NCBI GenBank assembly: GCA_965276835.1
Contig: OZ255631.1
Location: forward strand, 5,084,001 to 5,148,000
DNA: 64,000 nt
Source of the DNA: BOG-932 sp965276835
Lineage (GTDB): Bacteria; Pseudomonadota; Alphaproteobacteria; BOG-932; Roseiterribacteraceae
Direction of reading: 5' to 3'
The notes under the pieces are model-generated. The model did not search any database, was not told the DNA's origin, and saw only the letters and a program-made list of their open reading frames with translations. Shown here piece by piece: positions 8,214 through 16,351 of the stretch; the stretch's first letter is position 1; every line of letters begins with the position of its first letter. The translations under genes were made by a program, and so were the position numbers.

Positions 8214-8783
8214 ATGCCCCGCAATAAGGAAGATGCTCGCGAACGCTTGCTGCAGGCAGCCCTTGAGCTGTTTGCCGACAACGGCTTCGATCGCACAACG
8301 GCCGCCCAGATTGCGGCGCGGGCGGGTGTCACGGAGCGCACGTTCTTCCGCCACTTCCCCGACAAGCGGGAGGTCCTGTTCCAGGGCCAGACCATTCTGA
8401 GCACAGCATTGTCCAAAGCAATCACGGAGGCGCCGCCTGAGCTGTCGCCGGTCGAAACGCTCCGTCGGGCGTTCGCCGCCATCACCGATATGCTGGATCA
8501 GAATCGCAGGTTTTCCGAACCCCGTCAGCACATCATTTCCGTCACCCCTGCGCTGCAGGAACGGGAAGTCGCCAAACACGCGGCGATCACCCGAGTAGTG
8601 GCGGAGGCATTGCAGAAACGGGGCGTTCAAACCCGGCGCGCCGATCTGGCCGCCCAGGCGGGATTGGCCGTCTTGAGCTACGCGCTCGACGCCTGGTTCG
8701 CCGACCCATCCTCGCGACTAACCAACTATCTCGATTGCGCCTTCGCCGAACTGCGGGACCTATCGTCACCGACCGACCGTTGA
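8214..8783 (+). CDS. TetR family transcriptional regulator
   Basis: A 189-residue TetR repressor. The N-terminal domain shows the family pattern: RERLLQAALELFADNGF, then AAQIAARAGVTERTFF and RHFPDKREVL, at about residues 9-55. The C-terminal ligand domain is helical and cannot be assigned a ligand. It faces away from the SDR gene, with the TGTCAGT palindrome in between, so it probably represses itself and that gene and is released by the SDR substrate or a related compound. It starts at ATG 8214 and the gene is intact. Confidence 0.88.
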   Translation: MPRNKEDARERLLQAALELFADNGFDRTTAAQIAARAGVTERTFFRHFPDKREVLFQGQTILSTALSKAITEAPPELSPVETLRRAFAAITDMLDQNRRFSEPRQHIISVTPALQEREVAKHAAITRVVAEALQKRGVQTRRADLAAQAGLAVLSYALDAWFADPSSRLTNYLDCAFAELRDLSSPTDR

Positions 8784-9316
8784 TGAGGTGATGGCCGCCG
8801 CAGTATTCCGGGAGAGTCTGCTTTGGTCACTTGTGTTCGCTTGGCCCATTTGTCGTGAACGGCAGCTATCGCGGGTCTGCGTGTCGAAAGCTGCCGGTCC
8901 GGAAGCGTGAAGAGTTTCGGACGCTGGAAGCGTACGAAAGTCCCCGAAGACCGAACCCGCGGGCCCCCGGCTGAGCTATGGGGATTTGAGTTTTGAAGTC
9001 GCCTCAGGCGAGCGGGCGCAGACAGCCAGTAGGGTTGCGCATGCTGGTCTGGAAGGTTGGTTGATCCCAGTTGTAACGCAGAGATGGCGCTGCTCGAGCG
9101 ATCGCGCCGCTGTTGTCATCGGTGATTATCGCGTTGGGCACGCCAGAGACCGATGGCCGGAGCGCAAACGCTACAGCTCCTCCGGGTGAATGGAAGCCTC
9201 CATGCTCAGATTGCGGCCCCATCCCCGCAACCCACGAGCTTAGATCTGGGGATGACGCGTCAGTGTCTCGGCCTGCCCCCTCCCGCGCAACGGGTTCGTT
9301 CTCCGGCCAATATCCG
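8784..9316. other. Stretch without a convincing gene
   Basis: About 530 bases between the TetR gene and the DUF2285 gene. Open frames exist (for example on the minus strand from 9360 to 9004) but show no recognisable domain, start signal or coupling. This is the likely right junction of the SDR/TetR insertion into the ICE backbone. Confidence 0.3.
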
Positions 9317-10082
9317 TCATAGATGACGATACGGATGGAGCAGCAAACGCCGATAGCCACCCCTCATCATGTCGCGGCCGTACCGGACAAGGCGAATTGT
9401 GCGATCTCGCAGATCGTGGCTTTTCCAGGCCCTTCCAGAAATGTCGCCGACGCCGAACAAGCCATCAGCGATCTCGCGGTAGGTTACCCCCTGCAGCCGG
9501 CCATCGACGGCGCGCAACGCGAGGATGAGGCGGTTTCGTCGCGCGTTCGAAAGCGCGGCAGGATCAGGGCCTGGATTGCGGCCGCTCAAGCTGCGCCAAA
9601 GGCGGATCGCGGCGGTCGCGCGGATTTCAAAAAATTGGTCGAGCGGCAGGAGAACGGCGAGTGGACCGGCGCTGGTCGGATCGATATGCACGCGAAGTGT
9701 CGTGCCTTTGGATTCGATGATGCGTTCCGCGCCGTCGGCTACGGCTGTGGGCATAAGCGATAGCGACGAACGCTGGAATTCAGGGTCGGCAAGGCCAGAG
9801 GAAGCTGCGGTCAAAGGGACCACACTTGGCAATGCTTGTGGCGTCCAGAGGACAAAGAGGCTCCTCATCGGGGGCGCCTTCACGAAATCGAACGCCCCAT
9901 CGTTGGGTAAACGCCTCGACCTCCTTTGGAGTCAAAGTGCGCCGTCGAGCAGCGCGCTCGAGTTTGGTGTGGTCCTTTATAAAATCGGCATTGCGCCGAA
10001 GATACTCCCAGGCGAACCCTGGCGCATCGAGCGACAGTAAATCCTCATAGGCATCCGGCGATCTCCAGTCAGCGCGGCTCAT
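9317..10082 (-). pseudogene. DUF6499/DUF2285 two-domain protein split by a frameshift
   Basis: The first frame (10082 downward) gives MSRADWRSPDAYEDL and the WEYLRRN-type N-terminal domain usually called DUF6499. The neighbouring frame then continues with LWTPQALPSV and the DUF2285 region: RNRLILALRAVDGRL, VTYREIADGLFG and MMRGGYRRLL. In relatives these are one polypeptide of about 250 residues. The switch falls in 9850-9883, where there is a run of five C on the coding strand (9870-9874). A good GAGGAG site precedes ATG 10082. DUF2285 is now viewed as a DNA-binding domain. Mutation or consensus error are both possible. Confidence 0.75.
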
Positions 10083-10199
10083 AGTCGCTCCTCTGATAAC
10101 TGCCGATGATTCGGCGCATCAGATCAAACGTTTAAGGCAAGAAAATGATTGTGGAGTCGACACGCAACGTATGTTGCCGAATCGGCAATGAACCGCGCT

Positions 10200-10478
10200 T
10201 CAGTTTGGGGCGCCGCCCCGCAACAGGTGCTGGTAGCCGCTCTCGGTCATCCAATGCGCTCGGGCCAGATGGGTTTCCCAGGCCTGCTTGGCGCGCGCCG
10301 GTTCGAGCACCGGATCTATATGGAGCACGAGATTGGCGACCTCTTGCCAATCGGCTCCATCTGCCTCGGCATCAAGCAAACGGAGATAGGTGACGAGGTG
10401 TTCCTCGTCATAGGCCGTCAGAATTCCGTCCGAAGGCGCTACGTCGGAAACCGGGGGATCAAGCGGTGGGGACTTCAT
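10200..10478 (-). CDS. Small DUF2285-like protein
   Basis: A 92-residue protein starting MKSPPLDPPVSD. The conserved part is YDEEHLVTYLRLLDAEADG, then DWQEVANLVLHIDP and HWMTESGYQHLL. It resembles the short DUF2285-type proteins that sit beside the two-domain one in alphaproteobacterial ICEs. An upstream in-frame TTG is possible but would add only eight residues. It probably binds DNA and helps regulate the element. It is divergent from the Xre regulator across a region with a perfect palindrome. Confidence 0.7.
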   Translation of the reverse strand: MKSPPLDPPVSDVAPSDGILTAYDEEHLVTYLRLLDAEADGADWQEVANLVLHIDPVLEPARAKQAWETHLARAHWMTESGYQHLLRGGAPN

Positions 10479-10591
10479 AGGCTGCTTTATCCAGACGATC
10501 AAATTTATCGATAAGCCAGCATAGCTACAATTTAACGCGAATACATGGCATCGATGGGCTGACCCAACAGGTCGGGCTTCAACTCTAGTCG

Positions 10592-10605
10592 CGTATTATA
10601 ATACG
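10592..10605. promoter_or_regulatory. Perfect 14-bp palindrome, probable Xre operator
   Basis: CGTATTATAATACG is fully self-complementary and lies 37 bases before the Xre gene start, in the AT-rich region shared with the divergent DUF2285-like gene. A related half site, AATACG, follows at 10615-10620. The position suggests autoregulation by the Xre protein; this is inference. Confidence 0.55.
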
Positions 10606-10641
10606 TAGCAATAAAATACGCGATTGTTGTCCATCCTGCTG

Positions 10642-10917
10642 ATGGATATGCGTAAAGTGTTCGGCCAAAACCTGCGACGTTATAGGCTAGCAGCTGGGCT
10701 CAGTCAGGAAGCGGTGGCCGAGCGTATGGGTGTGGATCGCGCCCATGTCAGCAGCATGGAACGGGGTCAGCAGAACGTCACTATTCTGACCGTCTGGCAG
10801 GTCGCGCAGGCCGTAAACTGCCGATCAGCCGAGCTTTTGGACGAGGATGGCGCTGAGAACGGCAACATGCCGGATCCGTTAGCGAAGGCGCCAAGGCGAA
10901 AACGTACAAAAGCGTAA
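10642..10917 (+). CDS. Xre-family transcriptional regulator
   Basis: A 91-residue protein with a lambda-repressor-type helix-turn-helix: FGQNLRRYRLAAGLSQEAV, RMGVDRAHVSSMERG and VWQVAQAV. The tail is basic (APRRKRTKA). Start is ambiguous between ATG 10642 and ATG 10648, and a TTG at 10624 is less likely. Regulators of this kind in alphaproteobacterial ICEs often control the transfer or excision genes in response to cell state. The palindrome at 10592-10605 is its probable target. No dimerisation or protease domain is visible. Confidence 0.82.
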   Translation: MDMRKVFGQNLRRYRLAAGLSQEAVAERMGVDRAHVSSMERGQQNVTILTVWQVAQAVNCRSAELLDEDGAENGNMPDPLAKAPRRKRTKA

Positions 10918-11128
10918 TTTAGCGGATGCGGAGAGCGCAAGGCCGCGGTCGCACGGAAGCGGGTTTCAGCAAAAGCGGCTTTGCGGATTTGAGGCATTGC
11001 GCCTCTTCGCAACTGCGGTAGGCGTGGACAATCGCCTTAGATAGCGGCTAAGCCGAATCTCACCGCGATTCGGTGGTCTCAGTATGTTTGGCTGGCGCGG
11101 GAAGAATCCGACCTCAACAAAGCCCAGA

Positions 11129-11436
11129 ATGAATCTTACCGACTCATCGACCGTCTCGCCGAACAACAGCAAATCACCAAAGCGAGTGCAAAGCAGGCGA
11201 TCGAGACCGTCCTTGCGGCGATCACCGATGCCGCCGTGAAAGGCGACGAGATTTCATTGCCCGGTTTTGGGAAGTTCAAGGTGGTCAACCGGGCAGCGCG
11301 GGAAGGCCGCAATCCTGCGACCGGCGCAACAATCAAGATTGCAGCGTCGAAAAAACTGTTCTTCACGCCGGCGAAGGCGGTGAAGGACGCGATCAATCCA
11401 GTTCCCAAGGCAAAGGCAGACAAGGCGAAAAAGTAA
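11129..11436 (+). pseudogene. HU family DNA-binding protein with a frameshift near the start
   Basis: The frame from about 11143 reads LIDRLAEQQQITKASAKQAI, then the HU signature LPGFGKFKVVNRAAREGRNP and TGATIKIAASKKL, ending in a Lys/Ala-rich tail. No ATG, GTG or TTG occurs in this frame before codon GTG 11236, which would delete the first helices. One frame over, ATG 11129 reads MNLTD. A single missing base at about 11143 would join MNLTD to LIDRLAE and give a normal HU of about 102 residues. HU proteins bend DNA for recombination and replication, so loss could affect the element. Confidence 0.78.
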
Positions 11437-11729
11437 TTTGGTTTGAGGTCCGCGCTCTCGGCCCCGATATGGTGGGATCGGCTGGTACGTGTGCGCCAGT
11501 AGCTTGGTATCCGAACGTGTCTATCTGATGTGACGCCGCCGTCGCCCGATGCGCTTCGCGCCGCCTTGGCGGATGCGTTCTCCGCCTCGGGCCGCCACCA
11601 GTAGGCAGCCTGATCTTTGGCGTCGCGATGGGAGACGGATCCAAGAGCGAAACCTAAAGGCCTGGCCGGCCTTGCGCTTCGGCCTTCAGGGTCGCGGCGC
11701 CCCGTGGAACGAGGCGCCGCGAATTCCGA

Positions 11730-12053
11730 TCAATCGCCGTTGCGCTTGGTGGGGCGCGACCAGATCAGGGTGTACCCCTCACCGTCCTCGTCGTCGAAGA
11801 GGTTGGCGAAGATCGGCGCGTTGAACGACGGATCGTCCAGCTTGACCGAGAGATAGGCGCGGCCCTCGTTGGACTTCTTGGCCCAGGCGGCTCCGATTTC
11901 GGCGCGGCCGACATAGATCCGGTGGCTGGGAGCGTTGTCGTTCGCCCGATTGGTTTCGGGGACGATGCGCACGCCCTTCGTCTGGAGGCTCAGGGTGACA
12001 ACTTCTCCCTGGAATTCGGAGTTGACCTTCTTGAAAGAACCGATATTAGCCAT
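11730..12053 (-). CDS. DUF736 family protein
   Basis: A 107-residue protein starting MANIGSFKKVNSEF and matching DUF736, a single-domain beta-rich family carried by almost all ICEs of this type. Later stretches NEGRAYLSVKLDDPSF and YTLIWSRP are characteristic. An AAGGAG site lies just ahead of ATG 12053, so the longer in-frame extension upstream is rejected. Function is unknown; its constant presence in ICE backbones suggests a role after entry, perhaps in DNA metabolism. Confidence 0.86.
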   Translation of the reverse strand: MANIGSFKKVNSEFQGEVVTLSLQTKGVRIVPETNRANDNAPSHRIYVGRAEIGAAWAKKSNEGRAYLSVKLDDPSFNAPIFANLFDDEDGEGYTLIWSRPTKRNGD

Positions 12054-12590
12054 GTCACTTCTCCTTGGGTGTTTCGAGCCCGCGACCATCGCGGCCTCGA
12101 TGGCGATCTCAAGGCAGGAGGCGATCGGCGACGCACCTGCGCGCAGGCCGAAGCGCAGCGGAGGATGGCGGTAGAGAGACTTTCTTGCCTCGCGAGGAAT
12201 GCCGGCACAGCCGGGCAGGGGAAGAAAGTCTATCCGCCGCCGTTGCGGCTCAGGCGATCGAGGCGCAGCCGTCCTCAAGCCAGATCAAGCCATTGAGAGG
12301 CCGTGTGGTACGGGTCGAACCGCTTTCCGGGAGAAAACATGGCGGACGTCGATCGGTCGCCTCAAGAGGGCCGGGCTTCCTGGCGAAGGAAAAGAAATCC
12401 TGGCGCGGAGAACGGATACCTTAGTCCCGATCAAGTCGGGCGAACGGGCCTTCAGCCACGGCCCATGTGTCGGCGGCCCGCGAGAGACGTGAGCCATCTG
12501 AATCACCAGCGAGGGCCCCGCCTACCTTACGTGTCACGCGTCCGAGCGTTCATCTGCGGGTGTCCAACCGATCGACAACGAGGCGAGGGC
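12054..12590. other. Long leader region upstream of DUF736
   Basis: About 540 bases with open frames that look like GC-driven noise. I see no conserved protein. Long leaders precede several backbone genes here (also upstream of DUF2493 and ParB), so regulatory RNA or promoter elements are possible, but I could not define one. Confidence 0.3.
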
Positions 12591-13067
12591 TTATCCGGCT
12601 TTGGTCGCCGTCGCCAGCGGTTGCGATGACGGAATTTTCGCGCCACTCCCTCCGGGCGGTGGTGGGACAAACAGGGTCATCCGCGCCCAGGCCGTGCCAC
12701 CGATCAGAATAGCGCCCAGGACGGCGAACGCGGCGCGCCAGCCTTCGGACGGTATGCCGACATGTGCGAGCCCAAATGTGGCGTGGTACCCGGCGATGGC
12801 AGCCGGAACGGCATAGAGCAGGCCAATCGCAGCACGGACGAGCGGCGTGCGAACCGTAGCGAAGGCGATCTGTCCGATCGCCAAAGTCGCGGCGCCGGCG
12901 AGGATGCCGGCGGTGAACGCGCCGACGACGCCCGAGCCGCTATGAAAAGCGGCGAGGGCCGCCGTCAGACCGGCGAAGAACGGAAGTGCGTAGATAGCGA
13001 GCGTGAACAGCAGCCAGAAGACGAATCCGAGGCCGACAAAACTGAGAATGATTCCGATGATAGGCAT
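12591..13067 (-). CDS. Integral membrane protein of the ICE backbone
   Basis: A 158-residue protein with about four hydrophobic helices, near residues 3-42, 48-70, 75-95 and 105-128. It starts MPIIGIILSFVGLGFVFW and ends with a Pro/Gly-rich tail (FVPPPPGGSG). A GGAGC site precedes ATG 13067. It is probably in the inner membrane. It matches a hypothetical membrane protein I associate with these ICEs, but I know no function. It is not obviously a mating-channel component, since those lie with traG off the left side. Confidence 0.68.
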   Translation of the reverse strand: MPIIGIILSFVGLGFVFWLLFTLAIYALPFFAGLTAALAAFHSGSGVVGAFTAGILAGAATLAIGQIAFATVRTPLVRAAIGLLYAVPAAIAGYHATFGLAHVGIPSEGWRAAFAVLGAILIGGTAWARMTLFVPPPPGGSGAKIPSSQPLATATKAG

Positions 13068-13207
13068 GGTGGAAGCTCCGTTTCAAAGGTTGAACGGGTG
13101 CGCCTCCACCACCACCGCGGCGCAACCTCATTATAGTCGAAAATGGTGGAAAGCGGCAGCGGAAATCCGCATCGGATCTCCACCGCCGCCGGTGATTTGG
13201 CGCCCCC

Positions 13208-13378
13208 TCAAGTGAAGGGGTCGAATTCGCAGACGATCGAAGCGGCATCGCCGTCATATTCGGCGGTGGGCATGACACCGAACTCGCCGTTGCCAGCCTG
13301 AAAGACGACGATACAGACCATCAGGGTGGTGGCGAGGTTCCAGCCGCGGGCGTGAGCGGTTTTGAGGGCTTGAGACAT
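13208..13378 (-). CDS. Small hypothetical protein (56 aa)
   Basis: A 56-residue protein starting MSQALKTAHARGW. The middle (TLMVCIVVFQAGNG) is hydrophobic enough for a short membrane or buried segment, and the end is acidic (VCEFDPFT). A GGAG site lies upstream of ATG 13378. Longer in-frame starts upstream are rejected because they lack a binding site. No domain is recognised. It reads in the same direction as the membrane protein downstream. Confidence 0.5.
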   Translation of the reverse strand: MSQALKTAHARGWNLATTLMVCIVVFQAGNGEFGVMPTAEYDGDAASIVCEFDPFT

Positions 13379-13739
13379 TGTTTCGGCTCCTGGTTCGAGG
13401 CGGGGACCATCCCCGCGCGACAGGCGCCCGAAGCATCCGGAGCAGGGCCGCAATCACCGCGCAGGCGAAGCCGGAGCGGCCGTACGCGTGCGTAACGGAC
13501 CCTTTACGGGTTGATAGCGGTCGTGATCTGGATCAAGGATCAGCGCCAATGGGAGCGGGGTTGGTTCCCGCCGTCAGGAGCCGGTATGCCGCAGCCCTCG
13601 ATCGGGTCGCGTTATCCGGAACCGTCTCGGGCAGCCGTGCTCGCCTCGTGGCCTCGGGCTGAACGTTGCCGTTGGATACCCATCTCCAGGAGGATAAGCT
13701 CGGCGACAGCATGTCGGCCCAAAGGCGGGGAGACGGGGC

Positions 13740-13949
13740 ATGGCGGAGTTCATCCTCAGGGATTTGCACCTGGTGAAAAAGGCCCTGGCGATCGCGGTGT
13801 TGGCGATCGAACGCCAGCCGGGTCCGTATCAGTCGTTCTCCGACCAAGCCGATATGAAAGACCTGCTCGATCAACTAATCGAGAGCGATGTCGAGTTGGC
13901 GCATTACACCCGCGCCGCCCGGATCGCGGTTACCGGCGACCCGACCTGA
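13740..13949 (+). CDS. Small hypothetical protein (69 aa)
   Basis: A 69-residue, mostly helical protein: MAEFILRDLHLVKKALAIA, then DMKDLLDQLIESDVELAHY and TRAARIAVTGDP. It has a normal coding look and fits a small conserved protein found next to the DUF2493 gene in similar elements. It faces the DUF2493 gene tail to tail with an inverted-repeat terminator between. No function is known and no DNA-binding motif is evident. Confidence 0.6.
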   Translation: MAEFILRDLHLVKKALAIAVLAIERQPGPYQSFSDQADMKDLLDQLIESDVELAHYTRAARIAVTGDPT

Positions 13950-13959
13950 AAGGCGGATT

Positions 13960-13989
13960 TCCGTAAAAACGGCGATCCGATTTTACGGA
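13960..13989. terminator. Bidirectional terminator between convergent genes
   Basis: TCCGTAAAA and TTTTACGGA are perfect 9-bp arms around a 12-base loop. The A-run and T-run lie on the inner side of the arms, and a second GC-rich hairpin (GGCGGCG/CGCCGCC) follows near 14020-14040. It separates the 69-residue gene from the convergent DUF2493 gene. Confidence 0.65.
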
Positions 13990-14026
13990 TGCGCCGCTTC
14001 GCGGTTTGACGGAAATGCGGCGGCGC

Positions 14027-14965
14027 TCATGCGCCGCCGGTGCCGAACTTCCAGACCGGAATGCCGAGCTTCCGGGCCTTATCGGCGAGGTTGTCCTGAA
14101 TACCGGTGCCGGGGAAGTGCATGATCCCGATCGGCAGCACCTCCAGCATCTGGTCATTGCGCTTGAACGGTGCAGCCTTGGCGTGACGGGTCCAATCGGG
14201 CTTGAAGGCGATCTGCGGCACCTTGCGGGTGTCGGCCCATTTGGCGGCGATCAGTTCGGCGCCCTTCGGTGACCCGCCATGGAGCAGTACCATGTCGGGA
14301 TGCTTGGCGTGGACTTTGTCCAGCCGATCCCAGATCAGGTGATGGTCATTGAATTCCATCCCGCCGGTGAAGGCGATCTTGGGTCCAGCGGGGTACAGTA
14401 TCTCGGTCTCGGCCCGACGTTTGGCGGCGAGGAATTCCCGGCTGTCGATCATCGCCGAGGTCAGGGTGCGATGGTTGACCATCGATCCTGAACGGGGCCG
14501 CCAGGCCGAATGGGTGCGGCGTTCGAACTGTTCGGCGGCCTGGTCTCGGAAGAATTCCATGCTGTCGCGACGTTCGAGCAGCGTCATGCCCTCGGCGGTC
14601 AGGCGCTCGAGGTCGACTGAGCGAATTTCCGAGCCGTCCTGTTCCTTCTGGCTGCGGCGTTGCCCCTGCTCATTGTCGTCGAGTTCGCGCTCGATCCGGC
14701 CGACGGCGCGGTGGAAGATGTTGACCGTCGACCAGAGCAAATCCTCCAGGTCGGGTTCGAGGCGGGTATCGCCCAGAGTGGTGACGAAAGCGTCGAAGAT
14801 GTCTGCGACGGCGCCGGTGACGGCTTCCGCTTCAGGCAGCGGCCTCGGGTCGGGTTCGTCCTGGAAGGGGCGATAGCCGTAGAGTTGGAGTTCGGTGAGA
14901 ACATGGTCGGTCGGGGATGACGTGTGCGGCGGTTCAAAGTCGGTGTCGTCGTAATCGGTCGTCAT
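14027..14965 (-). CDS. DUF2493 family protein
   Basis: A 312-residue protein starting MTTDYDDTDFEPP. The C-terminal third holds the DUF2493 domain: KIAFTGGMEFNDHHLIWD, MVLLHGGSPKGAELIAAKWA and RNDQMLEVLPIGIMHF. This is a Rossmann-like fold related to SLOG/DprA-type nucleotide-binding proteins. The N-terminal two thirds are acidic and helical. AAGGAAAG precedes ATG 14965, so a longer in-frame start upstream is rejected. SLOG relatives bind nucleotide-derived ligands; the role in ICEs is unknown. Confidence 0.8.
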   Translation of the reverse strand: MTTDYDDTDFEPPHTSSPTDHVLTELQLYGYRPFQDEPDPRPLPEAEAVTGAVADIFDAFVTTLGDTRLEPDLEDLLWSTVNIFHRAVGRIERELDDNEQGQRRSQKEQDGSEIRSVDLERLTAEGMTLLERRDSMEFFRDQAAEQFERRTHSAWRPRSGSMVNHRTLTSAMIDSREFLAAKRRAETEILYPAGPKIAFTGGMEFNDHHLIWDRLDKVHAKHPDMVLLHGGSPKGAELIAAKWADTRKVPQIAFKPDWTRHAKAAPFKRNDQMLEVLPIGIMHFPGTGIQDNLADKARKLGIPVWKFGTGGA

Positions 14966-15090
14966 GAGTGCTTTCCTTCGTCGGATCGGCCGCGCCCATC
15001 GCGGCCTTCGTGGCGACGACAGGCGGCGGGCGGGCCGGACTTGCGCCCCAAGCAAAGCGCAGGGGCCCAGCGTCAGCGCCGAATGACGGT

Positions 15091-15152
15091 GGCCGGCTAT
15101 TTTGTCTCGCGATGTAAAGCGCTCCCTGGAGCGCGACGGAAAATAGTCGGCC
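15091..15152. repeat. Long imperfect hairpin in the DUF2493 leader
   Basis: GGCCGGCTATTTTG at 15091 pairs imperfectly with the segment ending AAAATAGTCGGCC at 15152. An inner perfect hairpin, GCGCTCC-CT-GGAGCGC, is at 15120-15135. Together they form one long stem of about 60 bases in the leader between Toprim and DUF2493. It could be the Toprim-operon terminator, a binding site or a leader structure. No T-run is present. Confidence 0.45.
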
Positions 15153-15298
15153 ATCCGGCATTGCAGGGACGGACCGTTTGCCGCGAAAGTCGCCCTCTCA
15201 GAAGGCCATGGGCGTGGCCCTCTTCGACGACGGCGGCAAGCGCTACGATCCGATGGGGCGAGATGGCGATTGGGCCGTCCCTACATCCCCGTTCCGGT

Positions 15299-16351
15299 TC
15301 ATGCCACCGATTCCATGAAGCGCACGACATCCTGTGGGGCGATCTGCTCCCGCAAATCAGCCCGAAGCGCATCGAGGCCCAGGAGCCGCAGATCCTCGTT
15401 GAAGTCCCCGAGCCTTGGTGACAACACGATCGCCTCGATCCCGGCCGCCTGCGTCCGGTCGATCAAGGTGGCCATCGCCGCGTCGCCGGCGGGGTCGTCG
15501 TCTCGAGCAATGTAGAGCCGGCGCAACGTGTCGGGAAAAAGGATGGCGGAGAGATGAGCCGCCGACAGCGCCGCCAACATCGGCATGGTGGGCAGCACCG
15601 ATCGCTGCGACAACATCGTTTCGATGCCTTCGCCGGCTGCCATCACCTCGCCCGCCACGCCGAACCGGACCGCGTGCCCCAGCAGGTCACCCATCGCCCG
15701 TCGCGGGGTGTCGATCGGCGCCTTGCCAAGGGTCGCCTCGCTGAAGCCGCCGGCATCGAGCCAAGTGCGATGCGCACCGGTCAGATGTTCTGCAAGATCG
15801 GTGACTGAAGCAATCATCGCCGGCCGGGTTTCGGTCGGGGAATGCTCGTCGGGGCGATAGTAGCAACGTGGATGGAAGCGTAGGCTTTCGGTTTCGTGCA
15901 AAGCCGTAATGCCGCGGTTGCGTAAGTACGCTTCCACGATTGTGCCTCTGATCGGCTGCGACATGGCGAACAGACGGCGTGCGGATTCGGGTGAACCGCG
16001 AGGGACGTAACTGCCGCTACGCTGTCCGATTGACGGTTCCGGCAACGGCATCCGCAGAAAATTCCGCGCCTCGTCGAGAACGTCGCGCAAACGATCGAGG
16101 CCGCGATTGAGGGCGATAAGGTCGAGGAGATCACCATGCTGAAAGGCGGCGGCGTCCGTCCATTTTCCAGCGCCTCCCTTGCCGCGGCCTGGGCCGGCCA
16201 ACCGGACGAATAGGCTGCGGCCGGGGTTGTTGGCGACGTCGCCAACCAGCCAATAGCGACCTTCGCGGCGGCCATTCGACAGGTAATATCGGCACACCGC
16301 CTCGGCATTCAGCGCGAGGCGGTGCGCGAGGTCGGAGGCGTCGCGCGGCAT
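15299..16351 (-). CDS. Toprim-domain protein, primase-like
   Basis: A 350-residue protein starting MPRDASDLAHRLAL. The C-terminal half is a Toprim domain: AAGEGIETMLS with the catalytic Glu near residue 235, and the DDDPAGDAA acidic cluster near 285. The N-terminal part resembles the DUF7146-type region found ahead of Toprim in ICE proteins. The start at 16351 overlaps the strawberry-notch stop by one base (TGATG), so they are translationally coupled. It probably makes primers or acts on the transferred strand, but a zinc-binding primase domain is not seen. Confidence 0.8.
   Translation of the reverse strand: MPRDASDLAHRLALNAEAVCRYYLSNGRREGRYWLVGDVANNPGRSLFVRLAGPGRGKGGAGKWTDAAAFQHGDLLDLIALNRGLDRLRDVLDEARNFLRMPLPEPSIGQRSGSYVPRGSPESARRLFAMSQPIRGTIVEAYLRNRGITALHETESLRFHPRCYYRPDEHSPTETRPAMIASVTDLAEHLTGAHRTWLDAGGFSEATLGKAPIDTPRRAMGDLLGHAVRFGVAGEVMAAGEGIETMLSQRSVLPTMPMLAALSAAHLSAILFPDTLRRLYIARDDDPAGDAAMATLIDRTQAAGIEAIVLSPRLGDFNEDLRLLGLDALRADLREQIAPQDVVRFMESVA

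Noticed and set aside
9004..9360. Minus-strand frame of 118 codons
   Set aside because: No recognisable domain or start signal, and composition looks like non-coding DNA at an insertion junction.
11236..11436. GTG 11236 as the true start of HU
   Set aside because: It would delete the conserved first helices, which are present upstream in the same frame; a frameshift after ATG 11129 is the better explanation.
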